NCBI GenBank assembly: GCA_039586575.1
Contig: JBDHKD010000004.1
Coordinates: 1 to 64,000, forward strand
Source: G020344215 sp039586575
Lineage (GTDB): Bacteria; Gemmatimonadota; Gemmatimonadetes; Palauibacterales; KS3-K002
DNA length: 64,000 nt
Reading direction: 5' to 3'
Shown: positions 33,463 through 41,848 of the stretch, in pieces
Numbering within the stretch: position 1 is the first letter of the stretch
Layout of the letters: each line of letters begins with the position of its first letter
Made by a program: the position numbers and the translations under genes
The notes under the pieces: generated by a model
What the model was told of the DNA's origin: nothing
Databases searched by the model: none
Seen by the model: only the letters and a program-made list of their open reading frames with translations

Positions 33463-35190
33463 ATGGCTGATAGCGAGAAGAAGACGTCGGTGGAGGCTCT
33501 GGCCGCTGAGAACCAGGAGTTGAAGGCGGAGCTCGATAGACTGCGGCGCGAGCGTGCGGCGTGGCTCGGCAAGTATGGCTCTTTGCCCGGGCGCGATGAA
33601 GTACTGTTCGACACCCTCTCGGGCCGCGAACTGGCACCGCTCTATACCCCTCTGGACACCGGAGCTTACCATCCGGAGTACCTGGACAATCTCGGGTTCC
33701 CCGGCGAGTACCCGTTCACGCGGGGGCCGTATACGACCATGTACCGTACGCGGCTCTGGACGATGCGCCAGTTCTCGGGCTTCGGTACGTCGGAGGAGAC
33801 CAACCAGCGCTATAAGTATCTGCTCGAGCATGGTCAGACGGGGCTGTCGGTGGCTTTCGATTTCCCGACCCTCATGGGCTACGACTCGGATGACGCGCGC
33901 TCGGAAGGCGAAGTCGGCGTCTGCGGTGTGGCGATCTCGAGCATGGCCGACATGGAGACGCTGTTCGACGGGATCCCGCTCGCGGACGTGTCGGTCTCCA
34001 TGACCATCAATGGGCCAGCGATGATGCTCTATTGCTTCCTGCTGGCGACGGCGGAGAAGCAGGGCGTCGATCTGAAGCAGTTCAGGGGAACGATCCAGAA
34101 CGACATTCTGAAGGAGTACATGGCGCAGCATGCCTGGATCTTCCCGCCGGAGCCGGCGCTGAAGATCATCGCCGACATCTTCGAGTGGTCGTCGGTGAAC
34201 GCTCCGAAATTCAATACCATCTCGATCAGCGGCTACCATATCCGTGAGGCCGGGTCGACAGCAGTGCAGGAACTCGCCTTCACGCTCAAGAACGGGTTCA
34301 CCTACGTGGAGAAGGGGATCGAGCGCGGCCTCGACGTCGACGAGTTCGCGCCCAGGCTCTCCTTCTTTTGGGACGTGCACAACGACTTCTTCGAGGAGAT
34401 CGCCAAGTTCCGAGCCGCACGACGCATCTGGGCCCGCCACATGAACGAGATCTACGGGGCCAAGGACCCAGAAAGCTGGCGCCTGCGCACCCACGCCCAG
34501 ACGGCAGGTGTGTCGCTACTGGCCCAGCAGCCGGAGAACAACATCGCTCGCGTCGCGTACCAGGGGCTGGCGGCGGTCCTCGGTGGCACCCAGTCGCTCC
34601 ACACCAACGCCCTGGACGAGACCCTGGCGTTGCCGACCGAGAAGGCCGTTCGTATCGCGCTTCGCACGCAGCAGATCTTGGCCTATGAGACTGGCGTCGC
34701 CAACACCATCGACCCGCTGGCCGGGTCCTACTTCGTGGAGTGGCTGACGGACAGAATGGAAGAGGATGCGGAGCGCATCTTCACCGAGATCGATGAGATG
34801 GGCGGGGTGGTCAAAGGTATCGAGGAGGGTTACTTCCAGGGCCAGATCGCCTTGTCCGCGGAACGCTTCCAGCACGAAGTCGAGTCGAACCAGCGCATCG
34901 TCGTCGGCGTCAATGATTTCACCGGCGGAAACGAGGACTTGTCGATCGATCTGTTGAAGATCGGCCCCGAGATCGAGTCGAAGCAGCGCCAGCGCCTGGC
35001 CAGCCTTAGAGAGCGCCGCGAGCAAGCCCAAGTCGACCGCGCCCTGGAAGCCCTGGCGCATGCTGCCCGCAACGGAGACAACCTCATGGAGCCCATGCTG
35101 GATGCGGTGCGCGCCTACGCCACGCTCGGCGAGATCCGTCACGCGCTGGAGAGAATCTACGGCCGCTTCAGAGAGCCGGTGTTCTTCTAA
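33463..35190 (+). CDS. Methylmalonyl-CoA mutase, large (catalytic) subunit
   Basis: Isomerises (R)-methylmalonyl-CoA and succinyl-CoA with adenosylcobalamin. The 575 residues comprise the acyl-CoA-binding TIM barrel only: GEYPFTRGPYTTMYRTRLWTMRQ, SVAFDFPTLMGYDSDD, RGTIQNDILKEY, SISGYHIREAGS and GGTQSLHTNALDETLALPTE. The B12-binding domain is encoded separately at 36323. Residues 1-30 are a charged helical extension. The gene follows meaB and is bracketed by two inverted heptamer arrays. A relative acting on isobutyryl-CoA or another acyl-CoA cannot be excluded, but gene order and motifs favour methylmalonyl-CoA. Confidence 0.93.
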   Translation: MADSEKKTSVEALAAENQELKAELDRLRRERAAWLGKYGSLPGRDEVLFDTLSGRELAPLYTPLDTGAYHPEYLDNLGFPGEYPFTRGPYTTMYRTRLWTMRQFSGFGTSEETNQRYKYLLEHGQTGLSVAFDFPTLMGYDSDDARSEGEVGVCGVAISSMADMETLFDGIPLADVSVSMTINGPAMMLYCFLLATAEKQGVDLKQFRGTIQNDILKEYMAQHAWIFPPEPALKIIADIFEWSSVNAPKFNTISISGYHIREAGSTAVQELAFTLKNGFTYVEKGIERGLDVDEFAPRLSFFWDVHNDFFEEIAKFRAARRIWARHMNEIYGAKDPESWRLRTHAQTAGVSLLAQQPENNIARVAYQGLAAVLGGTQSLHTNALDETLALPTEKAVRIALRTQQILAYETGVANTIDPLAGSYFVEWLTDRMEEDAERIFTEIDEMGGVVKGIEEGYFQGQIALSAERFQHEVESNQRIVVGVNDFTGGNEDLSIDLLKIGPEIESKQRQRLASLRERREQAQVDRALEALAHAARNGDNLMEPMLDAVRAYATLGEIRHALERIYGRFREPVFF

Positions 35191-35198
35191 GCAGCACC

Positions 35199-35240
35199 CG
35201 GTCACCGATTACCGAATAACGATCGCTGATTACTGAGTTT
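35199..35240 (-). repeat. Six degenerate tandem heptamers between the mutase and galT-like genes, inverted copy
   Basis: On the plus strand: cggtcac, cgattac, cgaataa, cgatcgc, tgattac, tgagttt. Reverse-complemented, these match the unit type of the array at 33419-33460 (gtaatca, gtaatcg, gtgaccg). It begins 8 bases after the mutase stop, is also exactly 42 bases long and runs into the conserved N-terminus of the galT-like frame. Confidence 0.7.
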
Positions 35241-36266
35241 CCGCAGATCCGCACCAACGCGCTTACCGGCGAACGGGTGGTCGTGGCGCCGGGGAGAGCA
35301 GAGCGCCCGGTCCCGTCGGCCGCGCCGAGCCCGGCGCCGAGGGCCAGAGCTTTCGACCCGACGTGCCCGTTCTGCCCTGGCAACGAGCAAGATACGCCGA
35401 GAGAGTTATTCCGGATCCCCGCGGCGCCGCCGGCCGCCGAGGCGGGTTGGCGCGTGCGTGTGGTAGAGAACAAGTACCCGGCACTGTCCTCGGCGCAGGA
35501 AAGCGGGAGGCTAGAGGAATTGGGTGCCTTCCAGCGTATCGAACCCGGCCGAGGCCGGCATGAGGTGATCGTAGAGACTCCGCAGCACGACCTCGACCTC
35601 ACCGCTCTCAGCAATGGCGAGATCCTCGAAGTGCTTCAGACATACCGGGCCCGGTTCGCCGCAGCCGTGTCCGATTCGCATGTCGAGCATCTGGTCATCT
35701 TCCGTAACCAGGGCCCACGGGCGCACGCTTCGCTCGAACACCCGCATTCACAACTCGTGGGCCTCCCTTTTATTCCGCCTCTGGTTGAGGAAGTGCTCGA
35801 GCGCTCAAGGCGATATCGGACCGAGCGGACGGACATGTTGCTGCTCGATATGGCGCGGGCTGAGATCGAGAGTGGTAGCCGGCTCGTTCTGGCGACCGAG
35901 CGCCTCGCTGCTTTCGTCCCGTTCGCCGCGGCCCACGAATACGAGATCTGGATCGTGCCGCGCCTCGCCCCCGCGCGCTTCGACCGGGTTGATGATCCGC
36001 TCTTGCTCGACCTGGCGCGTGTTCTGCGCCGGGTCCTCGGGGCGCTGGCGGAGACGCTCGAGCAGCCGGATTACAACTACGTACTGCACACGCCACCGCT
36101 AAAAGCGGGCGCGGAGAAACTGATCCCCTGGTACGTGCAGGTCATCCCGCGCCACGCCGTCAGCGCAGGTTTCGAGATGGGGATCGGGGTACGGATCGTC
36201 GCGACACCGCCAGAGGAGGCGGCCGGGCGCATCCGTTCAGCGCTCGACGAGGTTGCCGCCGTGTGA
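35226..36266 (+). CDS. Galactose-1-phosphate uridylyltransferase family protein (HIT superfamily)
   Basis: GalT-like nucleotidylyltransferase. Zinc ligands sit in TCPFCPGNE, and the active-site triad in LEHPHSQLVG (HPHxQ in place of HPHGQ), a variant seen in bacterial GalT and sugar-1-phosphate adenylyltransferase relatives. The exact sugar nucleotide is uncertain. The first GTG is at 35277, but conserved residues IRTNALTGER lie upstream of it in frame, bounded by a stop at 35217. The only near-cognate codons there are CTG 35226 and ATT 35229, inside the heptamer repeat. I place the start at CTG 35226; it lacks a visible ribosome site. It separates the two mutase subunit genes. Confidence 0.78.
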   Translation: MITEFPQIRTNALTGERVVVAPGRAERPVPSAAPSPAPRARAFDPTCPFCPGNEQDTPRELFRIPAAPPAAEAGWRVRVVENKYPALSSAQESGRLEELGAFQRIEPGRGRHEVIVETPQHDLDLTALSNGEILEVLQTYRARFAAAVSDSHVEHLVIFRNQGPRAHASLEHPHSQLVGLPFIPPLVEEVLERSRRYRTERTDMLLLDMARAEIESGSRLVLATERLAAFVPFAAAHEYEIWIVPRLAPARFDRVDDPLLLDLARVLRRVLGALAETLEQPDYNYVLHTPPLKAGAEKLIPWYVQVIPRHAVSAGFEMGIGVRIVATPPEEAAGRIRSALDEVAAV

Positions 36267-36322
36267 GGGCACAGATATTTTGCGGACGCGAGACTCAACG
36301 GTAACTCACAGACCACAAGCTT

Positions 36323-36739
36323 ATGGCAAATCGTAAGATACGCGTGCTGGTGGGCAAGCCGGGCCTCGACGGTCACGACCGCGGTGCCAAGGTCGTCGCC
36401 GCCGCGCTGCGTGACGCCGGTATGGAAGTCATCTACACGGGCCTACACCAGACGCCGGAGCAGATCGTTCAGGCGGCTATCCAGGAAGATGTGGATGTGG
36501 TGGCGCTCTCGATTCTCTCCGGCGCCCACATGACGCTCTTTCCCCGAGTCCTCAACCTGCTTCGAGATAGAGGGCTAGACAACGTGCTGCTGACCGGTGG
36601 CGGCATCATCCCTTCGGAGGACATGGAAAAGCTGGAGGACATGGGCGTGGGCCGGCTGTTCGGGCCCGGGACCTCAACGTCAGAGGCGGTCGACTACATC
36701 CGGAAGTGGTTCGCCGAGAGTAGCGCGGGTGTCGAGTAG
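36323..36739 (+). CDS. Methylmalonyl-CoA mutase, cobalamin-binding small subunit
   Basis: A 138-residue Rossmann-like B12-binding protein with the DxHxxG signature (D16-G-H18-D-R-G21); His18 is the lower axial ligand to cobalt. LSILSGAHMTLFP and LTGGGIIP complete the cofactor pocket. The size matches stand-alone small subunits of split mutases. Together with the large subunit at 33463 and MeaB it would make an active enzyme linking propionyl-CoA products to succinyl-CoA. Confidence 0.93.
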   Translation: MANRKIRVLVGKPGLDGHDRGAKVVAAALRDAGMEVIYTGLHQTPEQIVQAAIQEDVDVVALSILSGAHMTLFPRVLNLLRDRGLDNVLLTGGGIIPSEDMEKLEDMGVGRLFGPGTSTSEAVDYIRKWFAESSAGVE

Positions 36740-36783
36740 TCCGCCCCGCAGACTTCTCGCACGAACCTGGTGGGAGGACAAGT

Positions 36784-38421
36784 GTGAGTGCGGCAGAGCG
36801 TGAGCCGCGGATGCGCCGTCTGGCGGCCGAGCTGAAGGAGCTCGAGGCCGGGCTGCGCCAGGGCGGCGGGCCGAAGAAGGTCGAGAAGCAGCACTCGGAG
36901 GGCAAGCTCACGGCGCGCGAGCGACTCGACTTGCTTTTCGATGATGGTTCCTATTTCCAGGAAGTCGGCCTCTTGGTCGCTTACGACCAGTACGATGGCA
37001 AGGCGCCTGGCGCCGGCGTGGTCACGGGATTCGGGACGGTCGAGGGCCGCGAGGTCGTCGTCGTGGCGAACGACGCGACGGTGAAGGCGGGTTCTTGGTG
37101 GCCGGAGACGATCCCCAAGATGCTGCGGGCGCAAGAGATCGCGATGCGCTGTCACATCCCGATCATCTACCTGGTCGACTCGTCCGGCATCAACCTCCCG
37201 TATCAGGGCGGTGTCTTCCCAGGTCAGTACGGAGCGGCGCGACTCTTCTACTACAACTCGCTCATGCGGCGCTACCTGAAAGTGCCGCAAATCTCAGCCG
37301 TGATGGGAAACTGCATCGCCGGTGGCGCCTATCTGCCGGCGCTCTCCGACGTGATCTTCATGGTCAAAGGCACCAGCTTCATGGGCCTCGGTGGTCCCAA
37401 CCTCGTGAAAGGGGCGACGGGCCAGACGGTCGATGCGGAGACGTTAGGCGGTGCCGACACGCACACCAAGATCTCGGGTGTAGCTCACTACGAGCCGGAG
37501 AACGACGAGCGCTGCGTCGAGAGTATCCGCCAGTACGTTGCCGATCTGCCACGGAGCCAAGGGATCCCCATCACGATCGTGGAGCCGCGGCCGCCGGTGC
37601 GCTCGCCCGCTGAGGCGTACGACTTGCTGCCGAACGACCACCGCAGCGGCTACGACATGCGGGCCGTGCTGGAGACGATCGTCGACGAAGGCGAGTGGAT
37701 CGAGTTTCAGCCTGAGCGTGCTGCCGAGATGATCTGCGTCGATGCCCACATCAACGGAATCCCCGTCGGTATCCTCGCCAACAACCGCGCGATCGTTCGG
37801 GATCAGCGGTCCGGGCCACCACGCTTCGGTGGCATCATCTACACGGAGAGCGCCGAGAAGTGTGCCTACTACATAGAGACGTGTGACCGGCACCGCAGGC
37901 CGCTGCTTTACGTTCAGGATGTGTCGGGCTTCATGGTGGGCACCGATGCGGAGCATTCAGGAATCATCCGGGCGGGCGCGCAGATGGTGGAGGCGATGTC
38001 GGTAGCGATGGCGCCCAAAATCGTCCTGACCATCAACCACGCCAGCGGCGCCGGCTACTACGCCATGGCCGGCCAAGGCTTCGACCCGGACTTCATTTTC
38101 TCTTGGCCCACGGGGCGCATGGGTGTGATGGAGGGTGAAGCGGCGGCGCAGGCGGTCCACGGGCGGGCGATCGACCAGGCCAAGGAGGCCAAGCGCGAAC
38201 TGGATCCGGAGACCCAGGCCAAAGTGGAGAAGACGCTGGCGACTTACGAGCACCAACTCGACGCTCGCTATGCCGCGGCCCGTGGCTACGTCGACGCCGT
38301 GGTCACGCCGGAGGAAACGCGCCCCGCCTTGACGCTGGCGCTGCGGGCGGCGATCCAGAACCGGGGACCTCACATCGGTCCTTTCGCCCTCCCGGGATCG
38401 CTGGAAACGTTCCTCAAGTGA
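36784..38421 (+). CDS. Acyl-CoA carboxylase, carboxyltransferase (beta) subunit
   Basis: Biotin-dependent carboxyltransferase of 545 residues with the two crotonase-like halves of this family. The sequence VDSSGINLPYQGGVFPGQYGA, MGNCIAGGAYLPALSD and TSFMGLGGPNLV is closest to the methylcrotonyl-/geranyl-CoA type rather than propionyl-CoA PccB, judged by remembered motifs; QDVSGFMVGTDAEHSGIIR is the second-half acyl/biotin site. The partner biotin carboxylase/carrier subunit is not in the window. GTG 36784, after GGGAGG. Its stop overlaps the next start (GTGA). Confidence 0.9.
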   Translation: MSAAEREPRMRRLAAELKELEAGLRQGGGPKKVEKQHSEGKLTARERLDLLFDDGSYFQEVGLLVAYDQYDGKAPGAGVVTGFGTVEGREVVVVANDATVKAGSWWPETIPKMLRAQEIAMRCHIPIIYLVDSSGINLPYQGGVFPGQYGAARLFYYNSLMRRYLKVPQISAVMGNCIAGGAYLPALSDVIFMVKGTSFMGLGGPNLVKGATGQTVDAETLGGADTHTKISGVAHYEPENDERCVESIRQYVADLPRSQGIPITIVEPRPPVRSPAEAYDLLPNDHRSGYDMRAVLETIVDEGEWIEFQPERAAEMICVDAHINGIPVGILANNRAIVRDQRSGPPRFGGIIYTESAEKCAYYIETCDRHRRPLLYVQDVSGFMVGTDAEHSGIIRAGAQMVEAMSVAMAPKIVLTINHASGAGYYAMAGQGFDPDFIFSWPTGRMGVMEGEAAAQAVHGRAIDQAKEAKRELDPETQAKVEKTLATYEHQLDARYAAARGYVDAVVTPEETRPALTLALRAAIQNRGPHIGPFALPGSLETFLK

Positions 38422-39797
38422 GCGCCCAACCCCGAGTCGTGCGGATTGCTTCCGGGCAGGGGTTCTGGGGAGACTGGCTCGAGGCTCCGGTACTGCAGGT
38501 CGAGAAGGGGCCCATCGACTACCTGATGATGGACTATCTGGCCGAGGTCACGATGTCCATCCTGCAGAAGCAGCGTAGCCGCGACCCGTCACAGGGATAT
38601 GCTCGCGATTTCGTGCCGCTGATGGGCCGAATTCTCGGCGGCTGCATCGACAAAGGGATCCGCGTGATCGCCAACGCCGGCGGAGTCAACCCGCTGTCCT
38701 GCCGTGACGCGATCTTCGAGTTGGCCGGCTCCGTCGGTCTGAGCGGGCGTGCCCGTATTGGTGTGATCAGCGGCGACGACCTTCTCGATCGAGTCGATGA
38801 ACTGATCGCGTCCGGCATCGAGCTCCGCCACATGGAAACTGGCGAACCGCTGGTAAGCGTGCGCGACAAGATTCAGTCGGCCAACGCTTACATCGGTGCC
38901 GCTCCGATCATCGGGGCCCTCGAGCGCGGCGCGGACGTCGTGATCGCCGGTCGCACGACGGACACGGCATTGACTTACGCGCCGATGATGTTCGAGCACG
39001 GCTGGGCACCCGATGACTGGGACAAGATCGCGGCCGGTGTGGTCGCCGGCCACATCAACGAGTGCGGCGCGCAGGCGACCGGCGGCAATACCGGCGTCGA
39101 CTGGGAGTCCATCGATTACACCGAGATCGGATATCCGATCATCGAATCGTATGCCAGCGGCGAGTTCGTAGTCACCAAGCACCAGGGTCTGGGTGGTCGG
39201 GTCACCGTGCCCACGGTAACCGAGCAGCTGCTCTACGAGATGGGCGACCCCGCCGAGTACATCACACCCGACTGCGTCTCGGATTTCAGCACCGTTCAAC
39301 TCGAAGAGCAGGGTCGGGATCGGGTGCGCGTGCATGGTGTGCGCGGCGGCCCCGCAACCGACCAGCTCAAGGTCTCGGTCTCCTACCTGGCTGGCTACAA
39401 AGCCGTCGGCCGCATGGCGTATTCCTGGCCTCACGCCTATGCGAAGGCGCGCGCCGCCGACCGCACGATTCGCGGTCGCCTCGATCGGCTCGGCCTGCAA
39501 TTCGACGAGATCCGTACGGAGTTCTTTGGGGCAAACGCCTGCCACGGTCCTATGGCCGGTGAGCCGGCCGGCGACTTGCCCGAGGTCGAGCTCCGGATCG
39601 GCGTGAAGCACTCGACCGATCGCAGCAGTGTCGAGCGCTTCACACGCGAAATCGCCTCGCTCATTCTGGCAGGACCGCCTACCGCAACGGGATTCGGTGG
39701 CGGCCGGCCGCGCGTACAGGAGATGGTCGCCTATTGGCCAGCGCTCATCCCGAAATCGCAGGTCCAATCGCTTGTCGAAGTGGAGGTCGTGCCATGA
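38418..39797 (+). CDS. AtuA-like (DUF1446) protein, large part
   Basis: A 459-residue cytoplasmic protein of the acyclic terpene utilisation AtuA/DUF1446 family. VRIASGQGFWGDW at the N-terminus, VIANAGGVNPLSC, VIAGRTTDTALTYAP, GHINECGAQATGGN and ACHGPMAG are characteristic. Biochemical activity is unknown; in Pseudomonas atuA sits in the citronellol/geraniol catabolic cluster beside a geranyl-CoA carboxylase. Here it overlaps the carboxyltransferase gene by 4 bases. Longer AtuA proteins carry a C-terminal domain that here is a separate gene at 40192. Confidence 0.88.
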   Translation: MSAQPRVVRIASGQGFWGDWLEAPVLQVEKGPIDYLMMDYLAEVTMSILQKQRSRDPSQGYARDFVPLMGRILGGCIDKGIRVIANAGGVNPLSCRDAIFELAGSVGLSGRARIGVISGDDLLDRVDELIASGIELRHMETGEPLVSVRDKIQSANAYIGAAPIIGALERGADVVIAGRTTDTALTYAPMMFEHGWAPDDWDKIAAGVVAGHINECGAQATGGNTGVDWESIDYTEIGYPIIESYASGEFVVTKHQGLGGRVTVPTVTEQLLYEMGDPAEYITPDCVSDFSTVQLEEQGRDRVRVHGVRGGPATDQLKVSVSYLAGYKAVGRMAYSWPHAYAKARAADRTIRGRLDRLGLQFDEIRTEFFGANACHGPMAGEPAGDLPEVELRIGVKHSTDRSSVERFTREIASLILAGPPTATGFGGGRPRVQEMVAYWPALIPKSQVQSLVEVEVVP

Positions 39798-40180
39798 CAG
39801 CGCCCGCCTCACAGAGCCCGCATGGCAGTGACAGGACGAGCCTGCTGCTGCCATCCGGCGCTACGCTGTCGGTCATCGCCGCATTGATCGAGGGCTTCGG
39901 TGAACCCGAGCTCATGGCCCAGGCCTTCGCCTTGTTCGGCGCCCTCTCAGCGGTCGGCGCTTGGGTGCTCGTCGCTCGCAAGGGCAGGGGGGTATCCAAG
40001 TTCCTGGGGGTCCGCTTCTTCAGCATCCTGGCCATCGCCCTCGCCATCTCCAGTCTGTTCGTCAGCGTACAGGCCGGTTGGCTCGGCAGTGTGGGTGTCA
40101 TCGGGCTCTGGCTCGCGTCGACCGGCGCGGGTATCGAGTGGTTGCGCGGGCGGACGCTTGGCGTCGCAACCGCCGGCTAG
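39794..40180 (+). CDS. Small membrane protein
   Basis: A 128-residue protein starting at ATG 39794, which overlaps the AtuA-like TGA (ATGA). Three or four hydrophobic segments are visible (LSVIAALIEGF, AFALFGALSAVGAWVLVA, FFSILAIALAISSLFVS, GSVGVIGLWLASTGAGI). No family recognised. It is encoded between the two AtuA-like parts, so transport or membrane association linked to that pathway is possible, but only by position. Confidence 0.65.
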   Translation: MTAPASQSPHGSDRTSLLLPSGATLSVIAALIEGFGEPELMAQAFALFGALSAVGAWVLVARKGRGVSKFLGVRFFSILAIALAISSLFVSVQAGWLGSVGVIGLWLASTGAGIEWLRGRTLGVATAG

Positions 40181-40191
40181 GCAGCTACGCC

Positions 40192-40545
40192 ATGCGAGTC
40201 CGGCTCCTCGATATCGCGCATGCCCGCTCCGGCGATAAGGGCGACACGGCGAACGTCGGTCTAATCGCCTTGAAGCCAGAGTTCTATCCTATTTTGATAG
40301 AAGCAGTTACGGTCGATCGCGTGAAAAGCCACTTCAAGGGTATCTGTCAGGGGCCTGTGGAACGCTTCGAGTTACCCAACCTCCGGGCGCTCAACTTTCT
40401 GCTTCACGATTCGCTGGGAGGTGGGGGGACGTTGTCGCTCAGGACCGATGCTCAGGCGAAGACGTTCGGGGCGGCGCTGTTGCGGATGGAGGTCGAGATT
40501 CCCGACGAGCTGGAGGGGCTTATCGGAAGCGGAGGGAAGGAATAG
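40192..40545 (+). CDS. AtuA C-terminal-domain-like protein
   Basis: A 117-residue protein matching the C-terminal domain of AtuA-family proteins: MRVRLLDIAHARSGDKGDTANVGLIA, then FELPNLRALNFLLHDSLGGGGTLSLR. In many genomes this domain is fused to the DUF1446 domain or encoded directly after it. Here the membrane-protein gene intervenes. Function unknown; probably complexes with the product of 38418-39797. Confidence 0.85.
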   Translation: MRVRLLDIAHARSGDKGDTANVGLIALKPEFYPILIEAVTVDRVKSHFKGICQGPVERFELPNLRALNFLLHDSLGGGGTLSLRTDAQAKTFGAALLRMEVEIPDELEGLIGSGGKE

Positions 40546-40575
40546 CGGGAAGGTTTCCGGGTTGGGAGGAGTGGC

Positions 40576-40749
40576 ATGCTGGTGCGAACGGTAATCTGGG
40601 TGCTGCTGATCAGCTGCGTCGTCGTCGCTGTGGTGGGTCTCGCCGCATCGCTGGGGGAGTCCGGGACGACGATGTTCGTGTTGGGCAGCGTCGGCTTTCT
40701 AGTACTGGCGCTGGCGGCGTACGTGGAGCGGCGCTGGTTCCGAGGGTAG
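40576..40749 (+). CDS. 57-residue two-helix membrane protein
   Basis: ATG 40576 is preceded by GGGAGGAG at 5 bases, strong support for a small protein. It encodes two hydrophobic helices (TVIWVLLISCVVVAVVGLAA and MFVLGSVGFLVLALAAYV) and ends with a basic RRWFRG tail. No family recognised. It lies between the AtuA-like and enoyl-CoA hydratase genes. Confidence 0.6.
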   Translation: MLVRTVIWVLLISCVVVAVVGLAASLGESGTTMFVLGSVGFLVLALAAYVERRWFRG

Positions 40750-40785
40750 GGTGTCGGCGCACAAGTTCGAGGTGGAGAGGGCCGA

Positions 40786-41583
40786 ATGAACGAGGAGAGT
40801 TACAACACGGTCGAAATCGAAGTCGACAGCTCGACCGGTGTCGCGAGCCTGAGGCTGAGCCGGCCCGAGGTGCGGAACGCGCTCAACGCGCAATTGGTGG
40901 ACGAGCTAGCGGACGCGGTGGCGTGGGCCGACGCCGATGAACGTGTGCGGGCGATACTTCTGAGTGGTGCGGGCAGCGATTTTTGTGCGGGCGCGGACCT
41001 GCAGGCGTTGTCGGATATGGTGGACGCAGGGGTCGAGGAACAGCTCGCCGATGCCGATGCTCTGGGCGACCTGTTCCTGATCCTCCGTCGAGTCGCGATC
41101 CCCGTGGTGGCTGCGGTGCACGGGCACGCGGTGGCGGGCGGCTGCGGTCTAGCGTCGGCATGCGACATCGTTCTGGCGGCCGAGGATGCGCATTTCGGCT
41201 ATCCCGAGGTGAGGATTGGTTTCCTGCCGGCGATGGTGATCGCGATGCTCCGTCGTGCAGTGGGTGAGAAGCGGGCGTTCGACCTCGTGGTGACGGGCCG
41301 GATCATCGATGCGGAGAGCGCCGAGCGCTACGGCCTGGTTCACCATGTCTTCCCCGCTGGTGAGTTCGAAGAGCGAGCCCGCCGCTTCGTGGAAGACCTG
41401 GCGCAGCGCAGCCCGAGCGCGATTGCCCTCTCCAAGCGCCTCCTCTACGAGACCGAGCGGCACTCCTTCGAGGCGGCGATCCGTGCCGGGGCCGAGATAA
41501 ACGTCCTGGCACGCTTGACGGAAGACTATCGAGAAGGCGTGCGGGAGTTTCTGGCATCGAAAAAGAAGAAGGGAGCCCGCTAA
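40786..41583 (+). CDS. Enoyl-CoA hydratase/isomerase family protein
   Basis: Crotonase-fold protein, 265 residues. Oxyanion-hole segments are SDFCAGADLQAL and VAGGCGLASACDIVLA. The second catalytic Glu is present (FGYPEVRIGF), but the first, usually in GGGCELA, is replaced by Gly (GGCGLA), as in several hydratases of leucine/terpene pathways. Substrate unknown; the context suggests a branched or isoprenoid-type enoyl-CoA. ATG 40786, after GGAGAGG. Confidence 0.88.
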   Translation: MNEESYNTVEIEVDSSTGVASLRLSRPEVRNALNAQLVDELADAVAWADADERVRAILLSGAGSDFCAGADLQALSDMVDAGVEEQLADADALGDLFLILRRVAIPVVAAVHGHAVAGGCGLASACDIVLAAEDAHFGYPEVRIGFLPAMVIAMLRRAVGEKRAFDLVVTGRIIDAESAERYGLVHHVFPAGEFEERARRFVEDLAQRSPSAIALSKRLLYETERHSFEAAIRAGAEINVLARLTEDYREGVREFLASKKKKGAR

Positions 41584-41588
41584 TCCTC

Positions 41589-41825
41589 CTGCGCATCAAG
41601 CTGGCACTCATTTTCGTGGGAGCGCCGCTGGCGCTGGCCGCCGACAGGGTCGGCCAACGCTGGCTTTTCTATTTGGGACTGGGCCTACTGGCTATCGCGC
41701 TCCTCCTGCCAGCACGTCCCGGACTGACGTTCAAAGAGCGCCTGCGCGACATCCCTCGCCACTTTCCCGGCGCGCGCTGGCGGAGAGAGCGGGAGAGGGA
41801 TGGACCAGGGGACTCCGCAGAGTAG
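41589..41825 (+). CDS. Small membrane protein of unknown function
   Basis: Two hydrophobic stretches (LALIFVGAPLALAA and LFYLGLGLLAIALLLPA) followed by a basic tail. The first conventional start is GTG 41616, which would cut the first helix; the in-frame CTG 41589 restores it. No good ribosome site is visible for either, and the start is uncertain. It begins 6 bases after the hydratase stop and ends 24 bases before the convergent HD-GYP gene. Confidence 0.45.
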   Translation: MRIKLALIFVGAPLALAADRVGQRWLFYLGLGLLAIALLLPARPGLTFKERLRDIPRHFPGARWRRERERDGPGDSAE

Positions 41826-41848
41826 GGGGGTCGCGGTGTCGCCGGCCG

